Source of the DNA: a virus | Reading direction: 5' to 3' (one strand) | Length of the DNA stretch: 64,000 bases | IMG/VR virus record: IMGVR_UViG_3300031974_002457 | Coordinates: 1 to 64,000 of that record | Shown: piece after piece, positions 16,730 to 25,300 of the stretch | How positions within the stretch are numbered: the stretch's first letter is position 1 | Layout: the number at the start of each line of letters is the position of its first letter | Program-made: the position numbers and the translations under genes | Notes under the pieces: model-generated | Databases searched by the model: none | Seen by the model: the letters and a program-made list of their open reading frames with translations, nothing else | Told to the model about the DNA's origin: nothing

Positions 16730-17101
16730 TTATTCTCCACATTTTTTACTGGGGTCATCTACTCTTCTCCAGTCTTCTTTTTGAAACCAGTCACGCAATG
16801 TAGCACCTTTTTTTCTAGCACCACTTACATTTGTTTTAGATGATCTTCTATATTTTCCACTAGCGCCTGAAGATCTTTTAGCGCTAACTAATTCTTTTTT
16901 CTTATCAGCTGACAAGCTATCTATTTTAGCTTTAGGCAGACAAGTCTTAGTTGTACCTCCACCTTTTTGTTTTTTCATAGGTGAAGATTTTTTACAACTA
17001 CCTTTTGCACCTTGTGCAGTACCCGGTACTCTTTCATAGCCTTTCCAACACTTCATGGGTGATGCAAGATTAGGACTTATATGTTTGTACGGGTGTGCCA
17101 T
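16730..17101 (-). CDS. Small basic late protein with SPMK motifs
   Basis: A 123-residue, Lys/Arg-rich protein. It has two copies of an SPMK motif (LASPMKCWKG, SSPMKKQKGG) and a conserved C-terminal block KYRRSSKTNVSGARKKG...LRDWFQKEDWRRVDD. I associate such C-terminal blocks with proteins of marine phages and large algal viruses, but no function is known. Its start shares one base with the previous stop (TAATG). A virion or DNA-packing role is a guess from charge and late location. Confidence 0.7.
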   Translation of the reverse strand: MAHPYKHISPNLASPMKCWKGYERVPGTAQGAKGSCKKSSPMKKQKGGGTTKTCLPKAKIDSLSADKKKELVSAKRSSGASGKYRRSSKTNVSGARKKGATLRDWFQKEDWRRVDDPSKKCGE

Positions 17102-17571
17102 TATACTTTACCTTGTGTACATCTAACACCCCAACCAGAGGCGTAAGCGCTAGGCCACACTTTAAATTTCTTTTTAGCTCTTGCTTTACATGAAGCAGAG
17201 ATCTTACTCATTAAAGGTGATTTAGGTTTTAATTTAAAAGGTGATGCCATACCTCCTCTAGGTTCATGAACATATTGCTTACCACCATACATCTGTTTTT
17301 CAGTCATTTTAGCTTTATGAGCAAACTCAGCTTCTTGTTTTTTCTTTTTATAATCTTCCATCTGCTTTCTCTCTTTATCAATATATGATAACATTTGTTT
17401 TTGTCTTTGACCAGATTCAGTGACTCTTTTTAACCCATCACCTTCAGGTCTTTGTGGATTTCTGACATCTTCCTTAGTTTTTCTGCTGAATCCAAGCTTA
17501 GCAGGAGATTTTTTCTTTTCAGCCATACTCGCATGAGCGGCTTTTTGTTGTTCGTAATTTTTATATCCCAT
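17101..17571 (-). CDS. Small basic late protein with SPxK motifs
   Basis: A 156-residue basic protein with KKSPAKLGFS, ASPFKLKPKSPLMSK and a central charged coiled region (KQMEDYKKKKQEAEFAHK). The C-terminal ARAKKKFKVWPSAYASGWG is a conserved block seen in small phage proteins. Function unknown. Together with its two neighbours it forms a cluster of three Lys-rich, SPxK-bearing genes. Confidence 0.68.
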   Translation of the reverse strand: MGYKNYEQQKAAHASMAEKKKSPAKLGFSRKTKEDVRNPQRPEGDGLKRVTESGQRQKQMLSYIDKERKQMEDYKKKKQEAEFAHKAKMTEKQMYGGKQYVHEPRGGMASPFKLKPKSPLMSKISASCKARAKKKFKVWPSAYASGWGVRCTQGKV

Positions 17572-17582
17572 GATTTATATAT

Positions 17583-17951
17583 TTAACAGTTCCATCTACG
17601 TCTAGCAGCTCGACCTCTTTCACCGGTCCAGCCTTTTGATCTAGCGCAAAACGATTTTCTTCTTTTAGCAGCTTTACTACCAGGTTTAAGCTTTGATGGC
17701 TTAGTTGTTACTGCTGTTTTTAATTTACTACCTGGATTATTTCTTTTGTACTCATCAACTCCTTTTTGTGTCATACCACCACCTGCATCAGCACCAGTGC
17801 CAGTTGGATTAGCTTTATTAAAGTTTTTACCTGGTCCTATTGTTCTACGTGGATCTGCTTTTTTTAAAGGAGACTCACCACCATCTTGCATAAACGTTCT
17901 ACGTCTACCGCAGCTAGTTACTTTAAAAGGGTTATTTTTTTGTACGTACAT
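17583..17951 (-). CDS. Small basic late protein with MYVQKNNPF leader and SPLK motif
   Basis: A 122-residue protein starting MYVQKNNPFK, the same nine residues as the gene just upstream. It has GGESPLKKADP, a Gly-rich middle and the Cys/Arg-rich C-terminus SFCARSKGWTGERGRAARRR. The DNA around the two start codons is nearly identical, which points to a duplicated start segment. Function unknown. Confidence 0.68.
   Translation of the reverse strand: MYVQKNNPFKVTSCGRRRTFMQDGGESPLKKADPRRTIGPGKNFNKANPTGTGADAGGGMTQKGVDEYKRNNPGSKLKTAVTTKPSKLKPGSKAAKRRKSFCARSKGWTGERGRAARRRWNC
17929..17951 (-). repeat. Duplicated start segment, copy 1 (see 18937-18963)
   Basis: The first codons of this gene and of the gene starting at 18963 are almost the same at DNA level, including the palindrome TGTACGTACA just inside each start. 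The two encoded leaders are both MYVQKNNPF. Confidence 0.7.
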
Positions 17952-17952
17952 A

Positions 17953-18963
17953 TTATATATCTATTATAGTTGTAGTTTGTTTTATCAATTCATCTCCTAT
18001 TAATCCACCATCCCATGTTCCTTGTAAAACATCTCCATTAAAAACTAAATTTCCTGCAGCATCTTTTTTTGGTATAAATTTTCCTTTACCTAGTTGATCA
18101 AAGTTTTTCATACCATAACCATCAAACCAATTACCATATTTACCTCCTTTTTCGTGTTTAAACCAGTGACCAGCTGTTCCTCTTTGACCAGTTGGGGTAA
18201 TATGGTGAACTTTATCCATAACAGGATAGTTAATACCTTGTGAAGTAACTTTATATTTTTTACCAGTTGCCTCATCAACCCAGTCTATTGATTTTCCTCC
18301 ACCACCAGTTGATCTTATAAAAGATACTTTTTGTCCATTATCTATAGTAGCTTCCATTACAGATCTATTTGATACATCACCGGCATATTTTAGATTAAGG
18401 GTTTTAGTATTATTAAAATTTTTTGCATTATCAATTAATTTATTTCCAGCAACCACACTATTTCTTACACCTTCTTTGTTAGTTTGATTCCAATAACCCG
18501 TAACATTTCCATTAGGTGCATAAGGAGTACCGTGCGATTCAACATGCTTTAGCATATCGTCTTCACCCATGTTAAATTTTCCTTTTGTTGTTTTACTAAC
18601 ATTTTTAACATCCTTTGCTTTATCACTAAAACCTAAAACTCTTTTAAGTTTACCCATGTGTTTAGCTATTTTAGTCCCACCAGCTGCCCAACCAGCACCT
18701 GGAATCATAGCTGCACCAGATAAAGCAGCATCACCATATTTTCCTTGTTTTGCATACCAAGAAGCATTTATTCCATCTGCTACCTCACCAATACCTGGAA
18801 TCATACCTAAAACATCTAATGCTAAATGTCCTGTATCACTTGCTGTCCACTTTTCATCTTTTATATTTTTCTCTTCAGGATTTATTTTTTTCTCTGGTTT
18901 TTTACCACCGGTCATTTTAAGAGGTCCTTTTTTTTGAAAAGGATTATTTTTTTGTACGTACAT
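17953..18963 (-). CDS. Late protein with polymorphic-toxin-type pre-toxin segment
   Basis: A 336-residue protein. After the MYVQKNNPF leader and a GPLKM motif, residues about 45-105 read LALDVLGMIPGIGEVADGIN...AALSGAAMIPGAGWAAGG, the hydrophobic Pro/Gly-rich segment (pre-toxin TG type) that precedes toxin domains in polymorphic and contact-dependent toxins. The C-terminal 200 residues contain HHITPTGQRGTAGHWF and KYGNWFDGYG; I do not recognise them as a known toxin, although HHI could belong to a nuclease-like site. It lies next to the M15 peptidase, and could be a delivered effector or a virion ejection protein. Confidence 0.65.
   Translation of the reverse strand: MYVQKNNPFQKKGPLKMTGGKKPEKKINPEEKNIKDEKWTASDTGHLALDVLGMIPGIGEVADGINASWYAKQGKYGDAALSGAAMIPGAGWAAGGTKIAKHMGKLKRVLGFSDKAKDVKNVSKTTKGKFNMGEDDMLKHVESHGTPYAPNGNVTGYWNQTNKEGVRNSVVAGNKLIDNAKNFNNTKTLNLKYAGDVSNRSVMEATIDNGQKVSFIRSTGGGGKSIDWVDEATGKKYKVTSQGINYPVMDKVHHITPTGQRGTAGHWFKHEKGGKYGNWFDGYGMKNFDQLGKGKFIPKKDAAGNLVFNGDVLQGTWDGGLIGDELIKQTTTIIDI
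18937..18963 (-). repeat. Duplicated start segment, copy 2
   Basis: Near-identical to 17929-17951, covering the first nine codons (MYVQKNNPF) of the pre-toxin-like gene and the TGTACGTACA palindrome. Confidence 0.7.
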
Positions 18964-19424
18964 TATATTACCATGTATTTCGTTTTACCGTCTTCACGAT
19001 AAGCTTTTAAGCATCTTTTTCTATTTTCACCTGGGTTAGTATAACTTACATGTACCCAGTCAGGATTTTGATCTGTACCAAACTCCCATATCATTTGATC
19101 GAAGTCTAAATTAGCTTTAATCCAATCATACATAGCAGCATTAGAAGCATGTCCATAAGTATCATCAATATCAATTGCTTGCCCGTGGCAATGCTGTGAT
19201 TTTGCAGATCCGCCAATAGCTTTGTTAAGTTCAGGTCCACGATAGAACGAATTGATCTTTATAGGACCTCCTACGTGTATTCTAAGAGGTTCAAATACTT
19301 TTTCTGCTAAAAGCTTCATGTTTTGTAAATGAGTGTCTGTAGGATCATTTTTTAAACCTAGCCTTAAAGCTGTTATACTGTGTACACCTTCTTTGTAACT
19401 TATGTGTTTACTTATTCTATCCAT
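18963..19424 (-). CDS. Endolysin, peptidase M15 type
   Basis: A 153-residue protein with INSFYRGPELNKAIGG, SQHCHGQAIDID (H78 and D85 as zinc ligands in the SxHxxGxAxD pattern) and DWVHVSY (H125). This is the M15 family of zinc D,D- or L,D-peptidases used by many phages to cut peptidoglycan cross-links. It has no signal peptide, so it needs the holin to reach the cell wall. It overlaps the PAP2 gene by 8 bases and its end by 1 base with the next gene. Confidence 0.88.
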   Translation of the reverse strand: MDRISKHISYKEGVHSITALRLGLKNDPTDTHLQNMKLLAEKVFEPLRIHVGGPIKINSFYRGPELNKAIGGSAKSQHCHGQAIDIDDTYGHASNAAMYDWIKANLDFDQMIWEFGTDQNPDWVHVSYTNPGENRKRCLKAYREDGKTKYMVI

Positions 19425-19971
19425 TTATTTTATCTTTTACATAGTTAAACATATCATTACCAATTTTTTCACCAAGATCAGAGTCGGATTTAAAATGTGC
19501 TCTACCAACCCTTCTACTCATTGATATATCTTTACCTTCTTTTTCAAACTCAGCTTTGTGTTGTGGGTATAGTTTACCTAATGCTTTACCTATTAAAACC
19601 CCCTGTACTGAATGACCTGAAGGATATGATGGTGTTTTCATTGAATCCATTTCAATATCATCAAGCTTCATACCAAAACTACCAGCTAAATGCTTAGGTC
19701 TAGGTCTTTTAAAATGATTTTTTAATTTTAAAACTTTAGGAGCACTTTCATCTATTAAAGCTTTTACTAGTTCTTTAGGATAAGGTAAACCTTTAGCTTT
19801 TGTTATTTTTTTAAAAGCAAACTCTTGATTATCTTTTTCTTTAACAAAACTAGGATCTTTACGCATCCCGTTTATTTCTTTTAGTTCTTTTAATGTTGTT
19901 AAGGAATTATCTTTTGGCGGTTTAATATTTTTATATTTTTCAATATCAAAACCAGATAAAATTCCTTTCAT
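19417..19971 (-). CDS. PAP2-superfamily phosphatase
   Basis: A 184-residue protein with the three PAP2 motifs: K82-x6-R89-P90 (or K84-x6-R91-P92), P117-S-G-H120, and S152-R153-x5-H159-x3-D163. These form the active site of class A acid phosphatases and lipid phosphatases. No multi-pass membrane segments are visible, so it resembles soluble acid phosphatases. Its substrate is unknown. It starts with a TAATG overlap after a 46-residue ORF. Confidence 0.85.
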   Translation of the reverse strand: MKGILSGFDIEKYKNIKPPKDNSLTTLKELKEINGMRKDPSFVKEKDNQEFAFKKITKAKGLPYPKELVKALIDESAPKVLKLKNHFKRPRPKHLAGSFGMKLDDIEMDSMKTPSYPSGHSVQGVLIGKALGKLYPQHKAEFEKEGKDISMSRRVGRAHFKSDSDLGEKIGNDMFNYVKDKING

Positions 19972-20111
19972 TATTTTTTTATTATTTTCTTAATAGCTTT
20001 AGCTTTAGATTTTATTTCTTCAGCTTTAGCAATAATAATATCATCAACAGTAGTTTTACTCCAAAGTAAAGTCCACACGTCAATCCAATATTGTTTAGTT
20101 AATTTCCACAT
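19971..20111 (-). CDS. Small protein, unknown
   Basis: A 46-residue ORF (MWKLTKQYWIDVWTLLWSKT...AKAIKKIIKK): a Trp-rich amphipathic N-terminal half and a Lys/Ala helix. It fills the gap before the PAP2 gene and its stop overlaps the PAP2 start by one base (TAATG). It could sit on a membrane surface. No family recognised. Confidence 0.55.
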   Translation of the reverse strand: MWKLTKQYWIDVWTLLWSKTTVDDIIIAKAEEIKSKAKAIKKIIKK

Positions 20112-20122
20112 AATTTATTTAT

Positions 20123-20164
20123 TTAGCATCCGCAACAAAACGGACAGTTAGGTATTCCACACAT
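20123..20164 (-). CDS. Possible 13-residue cysteine-rich peptide
   Basis: An ATG four bases after the thioredoxin-like gene's stop opens a frame encoding MCGIPNCPFCCGC, five Cys in 13 residues, then a TAA. Coupling to the previous stop and the strong Cys bias hint at a real metal-binding peptide, but chance cannot be excluded at this length. Confidence 0.3.
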   Translation of the reverse strand: MCGIPNCPFCCGC

Positions 20165-20168
20165 AATT

Positions 20169-20576
20169 TTAAAATTTACTTGCTTGGTTAATTTCGTTTA
20201 CAGTTTCTTGTATTTCTTGTAAGTCAGTTGGTAAAGCTAAATCCAAACCAGCTTTGAAACTAGCTTCTCTTATGCCATCTTTAAATATTAATATGGTCGG
20301 CGCCATACGTATTTTATATTTTTTCTTAGCATTTGGAGCTTTTGCAATATCAACCCTGTAATAAACTGCGTTCTGTATCTTGTCCCATTCGGCAAAGCAG
20401 TTGTCTTTATTAAATTCAGCCCAAAACTCAACAACAACGGGTTTATCATTGTTATCACCAAAAGCGCTGTTATTATTAATTTTTTCTTCAAAGTCTGAAT
20501 CATTGATCCAGTATTTAGTTGGTACATCTGATTGGCTAAATGATATAAATGTTATTAAAATTGGTAAGTATTTCAT
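20169..20576 (-). CDS. Exported thioredoxin-like protein
   Basis: A 135-residue protein with a hydrophobic N-terminus (MKYLPILITFISFSQS) like a signal peptide, then VVVEFWAEF, YYRVDIAK and KYKIRMAPTILIFKDG, the thioredoxin fold with its cis-Pro (APT). The usual WCxxC is replaced by WAEFNKDNC, leaving one Cys, so it is not a classic disulphide reductase. Likely periplasmic; perhaps a chaperone, peroxiredoxin-like or inhibitor protein. It is part of the envelope gene set and starts with a TAATG overlap. Confidence 0.75.
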   Translation of the reverse strand: MKYLPILITFISFSQSDVPTKYWINDSDFEEKINNNSAFGDNNDKPVVVEFWAEFNKDNCFAEWDKIQNAVYYRVDIAKAPNAKKKYKIRMAPTILIFKDGIREASFKAGLDLALPTDLQEIQETVNEINQASKF

Positions 20577-20860
20577 TATCTTCGTTGTTGTAGTTCATAT
20601 AATCTTTGATCAATTTTATCTAGCTGTTCCTGTATTGCCTCAACATCATCTTGTGTATCTAAAATTGTCTGACGTATCAACTCGTCTTTAAGATCATATT
20701 CTACACGATCGATAACAGGTTTAGGTAGTTCTTTAGCGAGTGCTATATCAGCCTGTAGCGTAAACCACATTGCTGCTAAGCTAAACACTCCTGCCCCAGC
20801 TAAACCTATAGTTTTTAAGTCTATTGTAACTTTAGTTTCTTCACTAATTTGCTTTGCCAT
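20576..20860 (-). CDS. Membrane coiled-coil protein, paralogue of the next
   Basis: A 94-residue protein: an N-terminal ISEETKVTIDLKTIGLAGAG lead into one membrane segment (VFSLAAMWFTL), then a charged helix with heptad-like Ile/Leu (DDVEAIQEQLDKIDQRLYEL). It shares its first half with the 106-residue neighbour. Single-membrane coiled-coil proteins near lysis genes may be holin or spanin-like, but no lipobox is visible. Confidence 0.65.
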   Translation of the reverse strand: MAKQISEETKVTIDLKTIGLAGAGVFSLAAMWFTLQADIALAKELPKPVIDRVEYDLKDELIRQTILDTQDDVEAIQEQLDKIDQRLYELQQRR

Positions 20861-21164
20861 TATATTGATCTTCTAATTCTTTAATTAAATCTTGTAATTT
20901 TTCTACATCTTTCTGTAGATATTCAATTCTTAAATCTTGTTTAGCGTCATCTGGTAATGCACCCATTTCACCGCGTGGCCATTTAATTCTAAACTCATCG
21001 TTTAGTGTTTGATTATACTCAAGCCTCATTATTGAAGATTCAATAACACTTATTTTACCTGTTAAATCAAACCATATGCCAGCTATAGATACAATACCTA
21101 CCACTATACCTATTAATGTTTTTATGTCGAGTTTTACTTGTGATTTTTCTGATAGTTCTTCCAT
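20844..21164 (-). CDS. Membrane coiled-coil protein, paralogue of the previous
   Basis: A 106-residue protein with SEKSQVKLDIKTLIGIVVGI and one membrane segment (GIVSIAGIWFDL), then a coiled-coil tail (LQKDVEKLQDLIKELEDQY). Its N-terminal half aligns with that of the neighbouring gene (SExxKVxxDxKT), indicating tandem duplication. The two genes overlap by 17 bases. A lysis or envelope role is inferred from position. Confidence 0.65.
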   Translation of the reverse strand: MEELSEKSQVKLDIKTLIGIVVGIVSIAGIWFDLTGKISVIESSIMRLEYNQTLNDEFRIKWPRGEMGALPDDAKQDLRIEYLQKDVEKLQDLIKELEDQYNGKAN

Positions 21165-22336
21165 TATCTAAAGGTGTAATTTATACCAAAGTTTGTTCCA
21201 TATATTTCGCTGTCCCAAAACTTGGTATACTCACCCTCTACAAATACACCCAAAGCTTTACTTACTTTCCAACCAAACATTAAACCTGCTTGATAGTCAG
21301 ACCATTGTTCACCGTTAAGTAAATCATTATGACCTCCTTTGCCCCAACTATTTCTATGTAAATAGCTAAAGTCTTCATTACCTTTAACATATTTATGATA
21401 AGGTAATATCCAGCTACCGTAAGCATGTAGCCAAAAATTATTTTTATAGTGATAAAAATCAAAACCGACGATAGGCGCAACTTCAGCAAAAGGATCTAGT
21501 TCAGCCCAACGCTCTTGATTATATCTATTTAATAAACCAGGCATTATATCATCTCTAAAGTCTCTATCAGTGTAAGCTACTATAACACCGTTTTCATCTC
21601 TCCAAAACCAATCATAATAATAATCACCTGTTACCCAGTCTATCATTTGATAGTATATATCTTCATAACCATATTCATGACCTAGTTCATACCAGTAGTT
21701 AACTATACCACCATTTTCATCTGTTTCATTTAACCATATTTCTACAGGATTATATCCGTAAGGTCTTTGGTGTGTTCTATATATTGCGCCTGCAGATATA
21801 CTAAATTTCTTGCCAATAGGTAACCTGGCTCTTAATTCACCAGATGTATATTTAAAACCTACATTACCTGATTCTCTGTTTTCAAATTTAGCAATATGAT
21901 AATTACCAGTGTGTCTAATAAATAATCTTTTATTGTTAAATTCGTCACCATTATGTCTTTGTTTTTCCCAATGTAATAAATACTCTAAACCTTGCACCGC
22001 TGCTGAAGGAGCTGATAATGCTACGTTGCTTTCTTTACCATTATAAAAGTTTTGACCTTTTATTTCATAATCAAATCTAGCTAGCTTTCTAATACCAAGA
22101 CCATATCTATAATCAAATGGATGATATACGGTTTGATCAACTACGTCTGGTATTGCATATAGGTTTTCTGGATCTGTACGTATGAAATATTTAGGCTGCT
22201 CTTCTTTAGCATTACCTATATTTCCTGCTGCATAGAACGTGCCGTACTTTAAAAAGTCTTTGTATAACTCTTGTAGGAATTGTCCTTGCGCATTGCTAGA
22301 TATTAGCAACGCTAAGATTAATAATAGTTTTTTCAT
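21164..22336 (-). CDS. Phage-encoded outer-membrane beta-barrel protein
   Basis: A 390-residue protein with a clear signal peptide (MKKLLLILALLISSNAQG). The rest is Tyr/Trp/Phe-rich with alternating strands and long polar loops, and ends in FGINYTFR, a strand with aromatic residues as in outer-membrane barrels. It would be inserted in the host outer membrane. Roles could include blocking superinfection or changing permeability; none can be read directly. A TAATG overlap joins it to the next gene. Confidence 0.78.
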   Translation of the reverse strand: MKKLLLILALLISSNAQGQFLQELYKDFLKYGTFYAAGNIGNAKEEQPKYFIRTDPENLYAIPDVVDQTVYHPFDYRYGLGIRKLARFDYEIKGQNFYNGKESNVALSAPSAAVQGLEYLLHWEKQRHNGDEFNNKRLFIRHTGNYHIAKFENRESGNVGFKYTSGELRARLPIGKKFSISAGAIYRTHQRPYGYNPVEIWLNETDENGGIVNYWYELGHEYGYEDIYYQMIDWVTGDYYYDWFWRDENGVIVAYTDRDFRDDIMPGLLNRYNQERWAELDPFAEVAPIVGFDFYHYKNNFWLHAYGSWILPYHKYVKGNEDFSYLHRNSWGKGGHNDLLNGEQWSDYQAGLMFGWKVSKALGVFVEGEYTKFWDSEIYGTNFGINYTFR

Positions 22337-22372
22337 AGTAAAGTCGGTTTATTCTTTTAGTATTACTTGTTT

Positions 22373-25300
22373 TTAGTTTTTCTTAACTCTTTGTACTCTT
22401 TTTCTACTCTTTTTTTGTTGTGTTGTTTTGCTTTCGTAAGGATCAATACCCACATCCCAAGTGTTCCAACCCAACGTCATTGCTATTCTTTGCCAAGCTT
22501 CATTTTCACTATCAGAAGCCTCTTTTATGTTATTTAATATCATAACAGCTCTATCTAAAGGTATATTTGCTGTTGCTGATAACACATTACCAATAGCTAA
22601 TAAACCAGGGTTATCTAAACTAAACCCTGCATCTTTCATTTCGTCAGCATCAAACTTGTATGATTGTAAAGCATTATATAATTTTCTTGCTTTAGATCCA
22701 ACTGGTGGTGATAGATTTAAACCCTCTATCATTACGTATGTATAATCTGGGTTTCTACCTTTATTAGCTTCATATGAAAATCTCATTATCATATTCTTTA
22801 TAGTAGAAACGATAGCGCCATAAACACCAGAACCTCTTAAAACGGTATCTGTCATGTTATTAACAACTCTAGTCTTTTTATTATCCCAATTAACTTCTTC
22901 TTCATCGTCAAATAATATACCAAACATAGCGTTTGATAGTGTAGCAAATATTAAGTTTTGTATTGCTGCGTAATAAGCTATTTTAGAAACGTTTGTTTTC
23001 CAATCACCTCTTTTGTTTTTAAGATCAAGAAAAGCTTTCTTAGTTAATCTCATATACTGCATTGGTGTATTTTGAAAAGCTAATATTAATCTACCTAGTG
23101 GACTTGCTTGTTGTTGCGAGATCATATCAGGTCTAGCTGACTGCTGTGCTTTTTCAGAAGCCTCAGCAAAATCTTCAAAAGCTTTAGTTTCTGCTTGCTC
23201 TTGTGTTAAACCTTGTTTTAAGTATGTATTTAATCTATTTCTATAGAACGTAGCACCACCAGAAGCAATAGCAAAACTATCAGCCATTTGCGTAGGTATA
23301 AAACCTTTTTGTAATAAATATCTTAATATAGCGGCTGGCTTGTTATTAGATGTATTCATTGCTTGTGCTATTTCAGCTTCATTAACATCTGTTTGTAAAC
23401 CTCTTCTTCTTTGCTTTAACATGTCTGAGTTAAATATCGTAGCAAAGTCTTTAGCATATTGCTTTGTGTTTAGTATAGCTTTACCAAACTTAACTGGATT
23501 ATTATCTGACCAGTTAATAAAGTTAAATAAAGATATTGTTTGTAAAGTCGCCGATCTAAAGTTAAAGAACATGATAGCACCAACAGAGTTGTTAACCCAA
23601 TTTAAAAACGAGTTTGTAAGCTTATTGTTACCACTTTGTCTATTAGTACCGTTTTCCATACGGTATAATATATCTTCTAACGCGCTTCTAAAATCATCAC
23701 CATATGTAGCTTGGATTTTATTTAAGTTATCTTTACTGAATATTTCGTTTTTGTTTTCTATAAAGTCACCTAAATATTTTTTTCTACCAACTCTTTGAGT
23801 TATATCATTTATATCAGATACGATAGTACCTATAACCCAGTTTTCACTTGGCTCAGGGAAGTTTTTCTTACCAGTAATATTATTTAATACCTCAGCATAG
23901 CTTTTTAAATCAGCATCAGCTGCTACTATTTCTGATAATCTTTTTTGATCAGTCTTTGATATACCAGGTATTTTATAATTTAATTTATCCCATAAATAAA
24001 CTCTAATAGCAGCATCATATGTAAAGTCGTTATAAGCTGTTTTTCTTGACAATAGTTTTTTAACTTGAGGATAAAACTTACCAAGCTCCCTATAGTTTTT
24101 AGCATAAGCTTCTTTAGCGCTGTTTATTTCCTGTATACCTCTAGTAAAAGGTTTTATTAAGTTATCTTCAAAGAATTTTAATTGAGTTTCACCTTGTTTA
24201 CCTTTACCTAAAAAGCTGTATATAAGACCAACAAAGTCTTCAGCTGAAGGTGGTAAAAAGAAAGTAAACTTATCAGCACCTCGACCTCTTGATTTTGCCG
24301 CAGCATCAGAAAATACTTTTTGTGCTTCAATACCTTTTGTTTGCTCCAATATATTATTAAATCCTTCACTTAAGCTAAACTGTATCTTAGCTTGTTGTAC
24401 ATCAGATTTAACATCTATTTGATTTAAAACATCTTGTACTGCTTTTACATTTTTATAAGCATCATCAGCGAAATAAAAATTATTATAACCTTCAGCTGCT
24501 TTGTCTATAATCCAGTCAGCTTTTGCTTGTGGTGTACCATTTTCTAAGCCAGTTATATTTTCTATAGGTATTTCTAATCCTATACCTTTTAAAAAAGCGT
24601 GTATCGCGTAAGCTGCTTCTTGTGGTCTTGCTGTTAATACAAATATGTCTTTGCTAGTAAACTTATCTTGTCTTCTTAGTGCTAGTTCAAATAAAGGACC
24701 TTTCTTACCATCAATAACTTTATTGAACTCACTAAAATCAAATGTAGCGCCTATGGATTCAAAGCCTTCAGCATCTTTTGCAAATTCAGTTGCGTTTATT
24801 TTTGTTGTAGCTTCGCTAGTCAATTTAACCTTTCCATCAGCCCATGTTTCATAACCATATTGTTTACCAGCTACTATATATGGTGGGTTGTTAACTATAA
24901 CTTGACTGTTTGTTTGAGCTAAAGTGTCATCAAAGTCAAATACACTAATACCTTTTTCAGGTTTGTTTTTTAATCTACCTTGCTGTTTAGCTTCTAATAT
25001 TTTACTGTTTTTATTAACCTCATTTATAGATAATTGTAACTGAGATGATATTTTTAAACCTTGGTTGTTTATATTAAAGTCTTCTAAAAATGATTTACCT
25101 GTTTCTGCATTTATTAAGTTTTCTGTACCTACAAATCCTAACGCAGCCATTGTTTCATTAAAATATCTTTCAAACCAGTTGTTATCAAACACGTTCCATT
25201 CACCCGTAAGATCCATATTGTTTTTTAAATCACTTTGATCTAGCTTTTTATTATCAGCGTAGCTTATACCAATAAGTTTATAGTTATTTTTTAAAGCAGC

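Noticed and set aside
17746-18003. Plus-strand ORFs opposite the small basic late genes (also at 18569-18937)
   Set aside because: They oppose Lys/Gly-rich coding sequence and would be isolated plus-strand genes in a solid minus block.
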